Assembly: GCA_023664955.1 (NCBI GenBank)
Contig: JAMPEV010000001.1
Span: 52,936 to 87,620 of the forward strand
Direction: 5' to 3'
Length of the DNA: 34,685 nt
From: Duncaniella sp.
Lineage (GTDB): Bacteria; Bacteroidota; Bacteroidia; Bacteroidales; Muribaculaceae
Of this stretch, positions 1 to 7,200 are shown piece after piece (within the stretch, counting starts at the first letter, position 1; each line of letters starts with the position of its first letter). A program made the position numbers and the translations under genes. The notes under the pieces were generated by a model that worked only from the letters and a program-made list of their open reading frames with translations, ran no database searches and was not told where the DNA came from.

Positions 1-54
1 ATGGAGATTCTCCGGGAATTCCAGATGAAGGTCTGAGCAATATTGAATTTTCAT
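1..54 (-). CDS. Metallophosphoesterase, N-terminal fragment (runs off window)
   Basis: Eighteen codons are visible before the window edge. They begin MKIQYCSDLHLEFPENLH, with the Asp-x-His (SDLH) metal-binding motif at residues 7-10 that opens calcineurin-like phosphoesterases. The ATG overlaps the TGA of the upstream metallophosphoesterase in an ATGA arrangement, so the two genes are probably translationally coupled. Everything past residue 18 lies outside the window, so the substrate cannot be judged. The call rests on one short motif plus the operon position. Confidence 0.6.
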   Translation of the reverse strand, partial: MKIQYCSDLHLEFPENLH

Positions 55-644
55 TGTCGCTGTTTTTGATTGATACAGTCAAGTTGCTTTGTGATTTTTT
101 CTCTTACTTGTTCAAATGACATAGGTGTGAAGTCATTGTTGTCTACTCCTACGTCATATTGTGTCGGGTATAGATATTGTAGCCGTCCGGCATCAATTCC
201 GGTATTTGAAGGTCGTGTATGCACATGGCCAAAGAGTTGCCATACATCAGTCTTATATCCCCCCTCAAAACAGAGAAACGGATAATGGCTGAGATATATC
301 TTTTTCTTGCCGACCTCAATGTGCATCTGCATGGCGACATGCTCAAATCGACCTATAAATCCCTGTCGGATATTCTTAAGGTCGTGGTTGCCGAGAATCA
401 GATATATTCTGCCGTTCAAGCGGTCAAGTAATGAAGTCCATTCAGCCGCTCCTCCCAAGCAGAAATCACCAAGGTGAAACACAACGTCATCCGTGTTAAC
501 CGATAGGTTCCAGTTTTTTATCAGAGCCTCGTTCATTTCGGTCACGTCTTTGAAAGGACGTTGGCAGTAACGTATTATATTTGCATGGTTGAAGTGGGTA
601 TCGGAAGTAAAGAATACCCGACTTCCGTCAAATTTGAAATTCAT
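51..644 (-). CDS. Calcineurin-like metallophosphoesterase
   Basis: A 197-residue single-domain, probably cytoplasmic, phosphoesterase. The complete dinuclear-metal signature is present: SDTHFNH (D15, H17, H20), GD at 59-60, GNHD at 85-88, SHYPF with H120, and GHVH with H140 and H142. Length and motif order fit small phosphoesterases often found on phages and mobile elements, which hydrolyse phosphodiesters or phosphomonoesters. The substrate is unknown. It is the third gene of a minus-strand run (after the genes at 1379-2596 and 722-1324) and overlaps the start of a second phosphoesterase by ATGA. Two different phosphoesterases in a row is unusual for a core locus and fits an accessory region. 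Confidence 0.85.
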   Translation of the reverse strand: MNFKFDGSRVFFTSDTHFNHANIIRYCQRPFKDVTEMNEALIKNWNLSVNTDDVVFHLGDFCLGGAAEWTSLLDRLNGRIYLILGNHDLKNIRQGFIGRFEHVAMQMHIEVGKKKIYLSHYPFLCFEGGYKTDVWQLFGHVHTRPSNTGIDAGRLQYLYPTQYDVGVDNNDFTPMSFEQVREKITKQLDCINQKQRQ

Positions 645-721
645 TTTGTTGGTATGTTTTTATGTGGGACTCGGCTGATGAAACAAAATATTCATTTGGA
701 GTCCTCAAAATTTCACTCATC

Positions 722-1324
722 TTACTCGTCCTCGAACAAGAAAGTCCAGTCTTTCTCGAGGAGTTCTTCTTCTAAGGACTTAAGCTCTTCATCAAGACGT
801 TCCTGCATTGTTTCTTTACCATCATCGCCACTCATCATCCAGTCGACACGCTGAGCATAAATCTCTGCAATTCTAATTTGGCGATAAGCCTCTTTCATTG
901 TCTCGATAGATTTGTCGGAGAGCTCAAGAACGTCTTCATCATACGGATAACGATCATACTCGGCATGATGAATTGCGTATAGGACAGGGATACGTTCTGT
1001 GTCCTTAGTTCTCATCATGTCTAACTCCTTTGATTGAAACAATATATCATCTTTGAACTTACGGGCGTAAGGATGATTAACCGTAGCCTCCTCGACTAAT
1101 TCATATTGCTTTAAATAGTTTACCGCTTCTTCCTGTGTCTCAAAAGTTTGATAAAAGCGCGGATATACGTGATAACTATTAGGGCAATCCATTTCATTGA
1201 TCACCCAATAGTCTTCGTGGATCATATCCGGTTTTGGTTTCAAAGCACGTGCGATATCATGCTCGATTGTATCGGCGATTTCTCTCAGCCGGTATTGTTG
1301 GTAGTCAAAATGTCCTCCACTCAT
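722..1324 (-). CDS. Conserved hypothetical protein (MSGGHFDY N-terminus)
   Basis: A 200-residue soluble protein with no signal peptide or membrane segment. I do not recognise a functional domain. The N-terminus MSGGHFDYQQYRLREIAD resembles openings I have seen in hypothetical proteins of phages and conjugative elements; this is an impression, not a search result. The middle is rich in Tyr, Asp and Glu. The last 40 residues are highly acidic and probably helical (MQERLDEELKSLEEELLEK). It sits 54 bases downstream of the 405-residue gene and 77 bases upstream of the phosphoesterase, all on one strand, so co-transcription is likely. Confidence 0.6.
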   Translation of the reverse strand: MSGGHFDYQQYRLREIADTIEHDIARALKPKPDMIHEDYWVINEMDCPNSYHVYPRFYQTFETQEEAVNYLKQYELVEEATVNHPYARKFKDDILFQSKELDMMRTKDTERIPVLYAIHHAEYDRYPYDEDVLELSDKSIETMKEAYRQIRIAEIYAQRVDWMMSGDDGKETMQERLDEELKSLEEELLEKDWTFLFEDE

Positions 1325-1378
1325 AATTTATAGTTGTTTTGAAACCGGCTCCGTGGAGAGTTCCGGAGTCGGGGTTGG

Positions 1379-2596
1379 TTATACATTGTTAGGTTTTACC
1401 TCTTGTTGTTTATTCCAGTTAGTGTCGGCGATAACCTTTTGTCTCAGTTCCTCGGGTATTTGCAAGAGAGCCAATTGGCTGCCAACACCATCTCGTTGGA
1501 AATATCGATATGCTGATGGAGTGATTTCCACAAGATCGGTCTCCTTCAAAATAGGCAATATACTGTCGAGATTGCTGTATTCAAGGATAATTCCACCATC
1601 ATAGAGCTTTTCCACTATGGTCAAATACTCATCAAGATTCCAATAGCTTGATGTGCTAAGTACGAAATGCCATTTGCCAGTTGTCTCATCTTTTCTCACC
1701 CAGAGATGAACACGGGCATACACCACATCAAGGCAGTGAAAGGAACAGTTTTCAGCCTTCCATCGCAAGAAGTCCTCCTCGCTGTCAAGGTTGAATTTCA
1801 TAGCCTCCCTTCCTTGAGAACTGTGCCATTCAAAAATCTCCTCCGGCGTTTTTTCCTCACATATATTGTCGTATACGGCTTGATAGCTTTTCACCCACAC
1901 TTCAATATAGGTACGGAGTGTCATCCTGTCGAATTCATTGGGACGTGGGTCTGTTTCAAGAATATCTATGAGTTTGGGACGGTCGAATGCGTCCATCCAG
2001 CTTTCACCCTGTATCTCATTCAGCCTGCGTCTTGGAATAGTTCCGGTACGCTTCTGATATGGGAGATTCGTTTCCACGAACTCCATGTAGCTCTTCCCTC
2101 CGTCCATGAGTATTTCATCAACGCATTGATTTATTGCCTTTCGGATTTTTAACATTGCCGCTGAATAATCAGCCTTGAAAAGAGAAGCATCTCCCGTGCC
2201 ATGAACGTATCGGGCGCTTCTTATATCCCAGAAATCATGTTCACCGTCTGAAATCAGCATATAGTGAAAGTCGTTGACATACCCTACCGAAATACGATAC
2301 CAAAGAGTATTCTCGTTTACATATTCCTTCCACTGATTCAGATAATCGTCGTAGTCATTGACATCACCCCATTCCTTCATCTCTTCGTAATTGCCCCAAT
2401 CTTCAGGTTTTCCGGAGTCAACACGAAACCAAAGGTATCGGACATTATCATCGCCCATTGGTCGAAGTCTTGACAAAGACTGCTCGATTCTTTTCAATTC
2501 TGCTACGGTTCGGTCATTGACAATAACACCATTGTCAAATCTTCTACTTGATGGAATCGAGTGAATGTCGTTGTATGTTAATATATACTTTTTCAT
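1379..2596 (-). CDS. Hypothetical protein, 405 residues
   Basis: Not recognised. The protein is soluble, acidic and rich in Trp and Tyr, with no signal peptide, membrane span or obvious catalytic motif. Residues 75-125 are dense in aromatic and acidic residues (YNDYDDYLNQWKEYVNENT-like composition). It is the first gene of the minus-strand operon that ends in the phosphoesterases. The stretch before its ATG is A/T-rich, as usual for Bacteroidetes initiation, and I found no convincing promoter between 2597 and 2728. Transcription may arrive by readthrough from the promoter at 2982-3012, past the hairpin at 2729-2773. Confidence 0.55.
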   Translation of the reverse strand: MKKYILTYNDIHSIPSSRRFDNGVIVNDRTVAELKRIEQSLSRLRPMGDDNVRYLWFRVDSGKPEDWGNYEEMKEWGDVNDYDDYLNQWKEYVNENTLWYRISVGYVNDFHYMLISDGEHDFWDIRSARYVHGTGDASLFKADYSAAMLKIRKAINQCVDEILMDGGKSYMEFVETNLPYQKRTGTIPRRRLNEIQGESWMDAFDRPKLIDILETDPRPNEFDRMTLRTYIEVWVKSYQAVYDNICEEKTPEEIFEWHSSQGREAMKFNLDSEEDFLRWKAENCSFHCLDVVYARVHLWVRKDETTGKWHFVLSTSSYWNLDEYLTIVEKLYDGGIILEYSNLDSILPILKETDLVEITPSAYRYFQRDGVGSQLALLQIPEELRQKVIADTNWNKQQEVKPNNV

Positions 2597-2728
2597 TTTA
2601 TTAAAGTTTTATTTTGCACCGGAGCGCGGTTGTTGAAAAGGAGGTGTAAAGGCTTCGGCAAGTGTCCGCAGTAATCCAAAGGAGACGGTTTAATGTCTGG
2701 AGAAGGTTGGATGATACCTGAACACAAA

Positions 2729-2773
2729 AAACGACTGTCGGAAAGATTGGCAGGGACTTTCCGACAGTCGTTT
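2729..2773 (-). terminator. Perfect 17-bp stem hairpin
   Basis: The arms at 2729-2745 and 2757-2773 are perfectly complementary around an 11-base loop. On the minus strand the stem is followed by TTTTTGTGTT. On the plus strand it is followed by a T/A-rich run. This is a rho-independent terminator by form. Both large neighbouring genes diverge from here, so it most plausibly ends the short minus-strand unit that starts at the promoter at 2982-3012. Confidence 0.75.
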
Positions 2774-2800
2774 ATATTTTAGTGAGCCTGTTTTCGTAGG

Positions 2801-2959
2801 CTAACTTATGTCAGCATGAAAACTGAAACAAACTTGTCGGACATTGCCCAGATATAGGCTTGTCGAGGTTGACGGCATCGACGCACAAAGTACGCGTTCG
2901 AAGCCTTTCAAGCCCTGAATGCTGCTAATTGATAATATGTTGCGATGCTGTCTTGCCAT
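2801..2959 (-). CDS. Possible 52-residue ORF or small RNA in its own transcription unit
   Basis: An ATG-started ORF of 52 codons (MARQHRNILSISSIQGLKGF...) lies about 17 bases downstream of the predicted start of a good minus-strand promoter. Its stop is 28 bases before a perfect terminator hairpin. The product is rich in Ser, Arg and Val and matches no family I know. The unit could instead be a non-coding RNA of roughly 250 bases or a regulatory leader for the 405-residue gene. Promoter and terminator are directly visible; coding status is uncertain. Confidence 0.35.
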   Translation of the reverse strand: MARQHRNILSISSIQGLKGFERVLCASMPSTSTSLYLGNVRQVCFSFHADIS

Positions 2960-2981
2960 TTGTTTCGGTTTTTTGTGACCG

Positions 2982-3012
2982 CAAAATTAATAAATTTTCA
3001 CGAATCCACAAA
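2982..3012 (-). promoter_or_regulatory. Bacteroidetes-type promoter, minus strand
   Basis: Read on the minus strand, TTTG (complement of 3009-3012), a 19-base spacer and TAATTTTG (complement of 2982-2989) match the Bacteroidetes -33/-7 consensus. The predicted start is near 2976, just before the 52-codon ORF. Confidence 0.65.
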
Positions 3013-3093
3013 ATAATAAATTTAATCAAGTCTAAATTTCACTAAGGAATTTAATCTGCGATTATTGTTTTCAAAATTTTTATTATGAAAACT

Positions 3094-3123
3094 TTTGTAA
3101 TTCAGAATTTGTTGTTAACTTTG
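3094..3123 (+). promoter_or_regulatory. Promoter of higBA
   Basis: TTTG at 3094-3097, an 18-base spacer, and TAACTTTG at 3116-3123. The -7 box ends only four bases before the higB ATG, so the transcript would have almost no leader. HigA-type antitoxins usually repress their own promoter, so an operator is expected here. Confidence 0.6.
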
Positions 3124-3127
3124 CAAT

Positions 3128-3427
3128 ATGCATGTAATCTCACATAGAAAGTTGAAGGAGTTTTACGAAACTCCGGGCCGAGAAGACTCCAAAGTGGCGT
3201 TGGAACGTTGGTACAATGCCGCCCTCAGTGCCGATTGGCACAACTTATCCGAGATAAAGGATGATTTCCCTACGACGGACTATGTCGGCAATCAACATTA
3301 TGTATTTGACATACGAGGTAATAAATACCGACTTGTCGTTGTAATCAAGTTCACAATAGGAAGAATTTTCATCCGTTTTGTGGGAACACATGCTGAATAT
3401 GACAAAATTGATTGTTCAACCATCTAA
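3128..3427 (+). CDS. higB: HigB-family type II toxin
   Basis: A 99-residue HigB-family toxin (RelE-like mRNA interferase superfamily) that is expected to cleave translated mRNA. The recognisable features are the N-terminal MHVISHRKLKEF strand-helix, the central LERWYNAALSADW helix, and the C-terminal core GNKYRLVVVIKFTIGRIFIR followed by FVGTHAEYDKID. That ending is the hallmark of this family. The length is normal, so the toxin looks intact. It precedes its antitoxin by four bases, the reversed toxin-first order typical of hig loci. A promoter lies immediately upstream. Confidence 0.92.
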   Translation: MHVISHRKLKEFYETPGREDSKVALERWYNAALSADWHNLSEIKDDFPTTDYVGNQHYVFDIRGNKYRLVVVIKFTIGRIFIRFVGTHAEYDKIDCSTI

Positions 3428-3431
3428 ATAT

Positions 3432-3797
3432 ATGGATATGGAGATTTCAAAAGAACAATATGAATACGCTCTTAACCGCATTGAGGAGCTGTTGCCACTG
3501 GTGACAGACGAGACTCCTGCCCACGACAAAAATGCGCTGGAACTTACCATTGTCTCCGATGTGGTTGAGGAATACGAGAAGATACATTATCCAATCGCGA
3601 AACCCACGATTGGAGATCTCATAAGTCTTTCTATCGAAGAAAGAGGTATGACTCAGAAGCAGCTTGCATCTGAAATTGGTGTGAGTCCATCAAGAGTCAA
3701 CGACTATATTTCCGGGCGCGCAGAGCCTACACTCCGAATAGCGCGAGCCATCTGCACTGTCCTTGGAATAGCTCCGGCAGCAATGCTCGGAATGTAA
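3432..3797 (+). CDS. higA: HigA-family antitoxin with helix-turn-helix
   Basis: A 121-residue antitoxin and transcriptional regulator. I chose the ATG at 3432 (MDMEISKEQY) over an in-frame start 54 bases upstream, because that start would overlap higB and add residues unlike the family. Residues 1-60 form the toxin-neutralising segment, with the motif RIEELLPLVTD. Residues 60-121 are an HTH of the Xre/Cro type (MTQKQLASEIGVSPSRVNDY). It should bind HigB and repress the shared promoter. A truncated second copy of its N-terminal segment lies 80 bases downstream. Confidence 0.92.
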   Translation: MDMEISKEQYEYALNRIEELLPLVTDETPAHDKNALELTIVSDVVEEYEKIHYPIAKPTIGDLISLSIEERGMTQKQLASEIGVSPSRVNDYISGRAEPTLRIARAICTVLGIAPAAMLGM

Positions 3798-3879
3798 AAC
3801 AAAAGGTCAACGAACACATCAGCCGCTTCACCCGCACCTCCGAATAACATCGTCAGTAAAGTAACAACCCATACGCACT

Positions 3880-4002
3880 ATGAAGATAACAGAAAAAGAA
3901 TACGAGGCATCTCTCAAACGAATTGATGAACTGCTACCGCTGGTGACAGATGATACTTCCGATGACGACCCCAACCTGATTGAATTGTTGAAGATCTCAG
4001 AC
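3880..4002 (+). pseudogene. Truncated second higA-like antitoxin (N-terminal segment only)
   Basis: Codons 1-41 (MKITEKEYEASLKRIDELLP... to KISD) align closely with residues 3-46 of the intact HigA, sharing the YE.(A/S)L.RI.ELLPLVTD core. After about position 4000 the frame continues to a stop at 4062, but that portion is antisense to the yhcG-like gene and has no antitoxin character. The DNA-binding domain and any partner toxin are missing. This is a paralogous antitoxin fragment, divergent in sequence, so it is not a simple recent duplication of the adjacent gene. Confidence 0.8.
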
Positions 4003-4569
4003 TACCACCAGGCAATTCAGTTCTCGGTTGAAAAACAGCAAATCGGGGAAGAAGTCATGTGAATAAACCTCAAGGTGATACTGATTGCCTACGAAAGCGA
4101 AATCATGTCCGAAAGTCATGATGAATTTTTTGATGTTATGGACAATTTCTTTCTCCACCACACATTCATCTATGTCCTGCATATCGCGGATGCCTATTTC
4201 CTCGGTGTTGATGAAGTCAAGGAGATATTCATCTTTGAACATGTTGAGGGCTTTGATTGCATCACGGCTATTCTTGATTGTTGCCCCGAAATTTGATGGC
4301 ATCACTCCATAATGGTCAGCTACATCCTCTTTGATTTGCTGCTGTAGAAAACGAGTGTCCCATTTGTTTTCAAGAGCCAACTTGATATATTTCCATCGCT
4401 TGGTTACATCTTTTTCGCCATTCAGGATTACCATGTGATGACTGAAACTCAGATTGAGGAACAACTCCAAATCGTCAACCATGGCTGACGATTTAACCGG
4501 GAGCAACGACTTCGTGTCAATTTCGTCAGTCGTGGCTGACGATTTGGTTGTCGTATCGGTCGAAGTCAT
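3997..4569 (-). pseudogene. Truncated YhcG/DUF1016-type PDDEXK nuclease
   Basis: The 190-residue frame resembles DUF1016 proteins: a segment like the end of the YhcG N-terminal domain (SFSHHMVILNGEKDVTKRW), then the nuclease core with FGHDFAFVGNQYHLEV and DLLFFNRELNCLVVV. It stops exactly where the family continues with the catalytic Glu-x-Lys and about 100 more residues, so the active site is incomplete. The break coincides with the end of the higA fragment at about 4000. The N-terminus is also short for the family and starts with a low-complexity Thr/Ser/Asp stretch. A possible -7 box (TAATTTTG, complement of 4622-4629) lies upstream without a clear -33 element. Confidence 0.75.
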
Positions 4570-4633
4570 TAGGACTGTAGACCACTCCTCATAGAATATT
4601 CAGCCAGGACTTTTATATGGTCAAAATTATTTT

Positions 4634-4668
4634 GCCCTGAGGGTCAAATTCTGCGTGCCCCAAAGGGT
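4634..4668. repeat. Two imperfect CCC-GGG palindromes
   Basis: GCCCTGAGGGT (4634-4644) and GCCCCAAAGGGT (4657-4668) are two related short dyads 23 bases apart, between the regulator gene and the yhcG remnant. They could be operator half-sites or a weak terminator for the regulator. There is no T-run after them on the minus strand. Confidence 0.3.
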
Positions 4669-4697
4669 AATTCTCAAGAAATGTCTCGGAACAACAC

Positions 4698-5648
4698 TCA
4701 GGGTATTTCTATTTCGTTAATGTCAATGATGTGATGGAGAATGGCATATACTGCCATTCCTGCCACTGAATGTATGTTCAGTTTTTCGCCTATGCTTTTG
4801 CGATAGGAATTTACCGTGTGAAAGGAAAGGCACATCTTATCCGCTATTTCCTTTGTGGATAATCCCCGGGCAATCCAACGCAATACTTCTTTCTCCCGGT
4901 CGGTCAAAATATTCTCTTCAGCTTCATTTGCGGAGTCTTCCTCTTTGATTTGTTCTTCTCGCTTATTTTTCAATTCACGTTCCAATTTCTCAACCTGGGG
5001 AAATAGAAGGTGATTCTCTATTTCACAGTGTTGAATGAGGTCTTTCCCGCATAGCATGAGATGAATCAAGGCGGTATTTATCATCTCATTGTTCTTCTGT
5101 TTATATTTATATATGAACAGTTCTTTCAAATCATTGAGTTTCGCCGCCATGTGGTCATGACCCAAGGAGAAATCAGATATTTTGAATTGGTCGCAGACGA
5201 CTCCATTCAATAAGTTTTCGATATACGAAAATATTACCGTGTCCTCGTGGTCCATGTGTTTCTTTACCTCTTCTATGTAGTTGTCATAGAACTGTAAGAT
5301 TACAATGGCGATTTCAGGATTCTCGGCTTCATGGATTCCGTCTATCAACGTCTTCTTTATATAAGGTAGTGTATAGTCGGTAAATCGCGAATGTGATTTA
5401 CGCAAATACTCAATCAGAGACATTAGAGAGACGCTGTATGATTCCCAGCTCTTTCCGCTGATGAAATTTATGACCGCAAGGAAAGTGTCTGTATCCACTC
5501 CATTTTCAACACAAACCTTCTCAACAGCTCCATCACCGAAGCCGAGAGATATGTCAAAACGATTAAGAACCACAAGAAGGTTGTTGTTATCCTCAATAAT
5601 ATCTCTGAGAGAGTCGAAACGTGAATATGTCAGTTTATCTTTTATCAT
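4698..5648 (-). CDS. Hemerythrin-domain LuxR-type transcriptional regulator
   Basis: A 316-residue soluble one-component regulator with three parts. Residues 22-62 resemble the N-terminal segment of RIC/ScdA/YtfE proteins, but the usual vicinal cysteines are replaced by SLGFGDG (34-40). Residues 80-220 form a four-helix HHE hemerythrin-like domain with the expected di-iron ligand pattern: H86, H131 and E135, H166, H207 and E211. Residues 247-306 are a LuxR/GerE helix-turn-helix (LTDREKEVLRWIARG, then STKEIADKMCLSFHTVNSY). A charged linker at 220-246 joins sensor to DNA-binding domain. The fold suggests sensing of O2, NO or iron state. It is divergent from the porin-imelysin-cytochrome operon, so it is the obvious candidate regulator. 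Family assignment is firm; the ligand and target are inferred. Confidence 0.88.
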   Translation of the reverse strand: MIKDKLTYSRFDSLRDIIEDNNNLLVVLNRFDISLGFGDGAVEKVCVENGVDTDTFLAVINFISGKSWESYSVSLMSLIEYLRKSHSRFTDYTLPYIKKTLIDGIHEAENPEIAIVILQFYDNYIEEVKKHMDHEDTVIFSYIENLLNGVVCDQFKISDFSLGHDHMAAKLNDLKELFIYKYKQKNNEMINTALIHLMLCGKDLIQHCEIENHLLFPQVEKLERELKNKREEQIKEEDSANEAEENILTDREKEVLRWIARGLSTKEIADKMCLSFHTVNSYRKSIGEKLNIHSVAGMAVYAILHHIIDINEIEIP

Positions 5649-5673
5649 TGAAACGGCGCATTTTTTCCCAAAG

Positions 5674-5704
5674 CAAAATTACTACCTCCAAAAAAAAACT
5701 ACAA
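5674..5704 (-). promoter_or_regulatory. Promoter of the hemerythrin-LuxR gene
   Basis: On the minus strand, TTG (complement of 5702-5704), a 20-base spacer and TAATTTTG (complement of 5674-5681). The -33 box lies inside TGGGATTGT, the same 9 bases found over the -33 box of the facing porin promoter. Confidence 0.75.
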
Positions 5705-5797
5705 TCCCATAAAATAGGTATATTTTTATCAAGATTTGGGTAGAAACGAGAACTCAGATGATTTTTTTACATCAAAAACGCTAAAATGTGGGATTGT
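5701..5797. repeat. Inverted 9-bp repeat over both -33 boxes (candidate operator pair)
   Basis: ACAATCCCA at 5701-5709 and TGGGATTGT at 5789-5797 are exact reverse complements, one over each -33 element of the divergent promoters. Each therefore lies in the same orientation relative to its own gene. This suggests one DNA-binding protein, most simply the hemerythrin-LuxR regulator, controlling both directions. Part of the shared sequence is simply the promoter TTG, so only about six bases are informative. Confidence 0.5.
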
Positions 5798-5824
5798 CAT
5801 GGATTACATTCAACAGTAATTTTG
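5794..5824 (+). promoter_or_regulatory. Promoter of the porin-imelysin-DHOR-CcsBA operon
   Basis: TTG at 5794-5796, a spacer of exactly 20 bases and TAATTTTG at 5817-5824, a full Bacteroidetes consensus. The predicted start is about 18 bases before the porin ATG. GGATT occurs twice, 10 bases apart, across the -33 region (5791 and 5801). Confidence 0.78.
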
Positions 5825-5847
5825 CACTCCATAAATGACCAATCGTT

Positions 5848-7179
5848 ATGTGTAGAAAATTAAAAGCTTTATTTATAAGTGCTATGAGCTATTGCATGGT
5901 TTATGCAAGTGCTCCTTCCAATGAGCAACAATTGCCAAGAGACAGCACTGTGACCGCCATGAAATCAATGGAAAAAGTGGTTTCGAATTTGTCAAGACTT
6001 CACATAGGAGGTTATGGAGAGGTGGCTATGTCGCGCAATTTCTATAGCGACAACTATCTGCGCTATACTCAGCCTGAAAAATATCGCAACCAGTCACATG
6101 GGCGTTTTGACTTACCTCACGTTGTAATATACCTTGGCTATGATTTTGGTAAAGGGTGGTCGATGAGCAGTGAAATTGAATTCGAACATGGAGGTAATGA
6201 GTCAGCAATTGATATTGAGACAGAAGAAGCCGGTGAATATGAAAGCGAAATAGAGCGCGGTGGCGAAGTGGCACTCGAACAATTCTATATTCAAAAGGAG
6301 TTTATGCCTCAGTTGAAACTACGAGCTGGTATGCAGGTAGTACCGGTCGGGGCAACAAATGCTCACCATGAGCCGAATCAGTTTTTTGGAGTGTATCGTC
6401 CCGAGGGTGAGAACACCATAATGCCGTGTACATGGCACGAAGTATCTGTGTCATTGTCAGGTGACATAGGGAAGTGGTCATACATTGCGATGTTCCTGCC
6501 TGGCCTTGACTCGGAGCGGTTTGGCAACCAGTCGTGGATACATGACGGCTCGGCATCCCCATTCGAATTCAAGATAGCCAACAATTATGCATTTGCAGCG
6601 AGAGTTGACAATTATTCTGTAAAAGGGTTAAGATTGGGTGTAAGCGGATATGTGGGTAATTCTTTTAGAAACACATTGTATCCAACGTCATCGTCAAAGA
6701 ATGATGGTATTCACGGAACAGTTACGATTGCATCGTTTGACTTCAAGTATGACGATCACAATTTGTTGGCCAGGGGGTATTTTGACTGGGGCCATCTGAG
6801 CGATGCCGCCCACATAAGCAAATTTAATATTGCCATGTCAAAGAATTCCACATCCAAGCGTCAGGAGATAGCATCCGATGCTATTGCTGCAGGAATTGAA
6901 GCAGGTTATAATATTTTCGGTTTGATACCCAAGATGATGGCTAAAAATCAAAAATTCTTTGTTTTCGGGCGCTATGACTATTATGACTCAATGGCTAAAA
7001 TGGAAAGTGGCACTCCCCTCGGCTGGTGTGGCCGTCATAAAATAACGGCAGGGGTCAACTGGTATCCCATACCACAAGTAGTAATAAAGGGCGACTACAG
7101 TTATGGAATTCTAGAACGAAAATATAATAATGAGCCATCGATCAATATTGGCATCGCCTATACAGGCTGGTTTATGTAA
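5848..7179 (+). CDS. Outer-membrane porin-like beta-barrel protein
   Basis: A 443-residue exported protein. A signal peptide covers roughly residues 1-22, ending YASA. After a short linker, IGGYGEVAMSRNFYSDNY begins an alternating strand pattern that runs to the C-terminus (NIGIAYTGWFM), typical of 16- to 18-stranded porins of the phosphate-selective O/P type. The strand-rich body includes DLPHVVIYLGYDFGKGWSMS and ITAGVNWYPIPQVVIKGDYS. It is first in an operon, 21 bases before the imelysin gene. It may let an iron compound or small solute reach the periplasm, or provide a membrane partner for the two lipoproteins. Specificity cannot be read from sequence. Confidence 0.8.
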   Translation: MCRKLKALFISAMSYCMVYASAPSNEQQLPRDSTVTAMKSMEKVVSNLSRLHIGGYGEVAMSRNFYSDNYLRYTQPEKYRNQSHGRFDLPHVVIYLGYDFGKGWSMSSEIEFEHGGNESAIDIETEEAGEYESEIERGGEVALEQFYIQKEFMPQLKLRAGMQVVPVGATNAHHEPNQFFGVYRPEGENTIMPCTWHEVSVSLSGDIGKWSYIAMFLPGLDSERFGNQSWIHDGSASPFEFKIANNYAFAARVDNYSVKGLRLGVSGYVGNSFRNTLYPTSSSKNDGIHGTVTIASFDFKYDDHNLLARGYFDWGHLSDAAHISKFNIAMSKNSTSKRQEIASDAIAAGIEAGYNIFGLIPKMMAKNQKFFVFGRYDYYDSMAKMESGTPLGWCGRHKITAGVNWYPIPQVVIKGDYSYGILERKYNNEPSINIGIAYTGWFM

Positions 7180-7200
7180 ATTTTTAAATCAACATAAAAA

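Noticed and set aside
2693-2782. A 29-codon plus-strand ORF with a GGAG-like site upstream, reading through the hairpin
   Set aside because: It is explained by the palindrome, lacks a promoter on that strand, and purine-rich sites carry little weight in Bacteroidetes.
3378-3431. In-frame upstream extension of higA overlapping higB
   Set aside because: Family antitoxins start near MDMEISKEQY, and the extension is simply higB in another frame.
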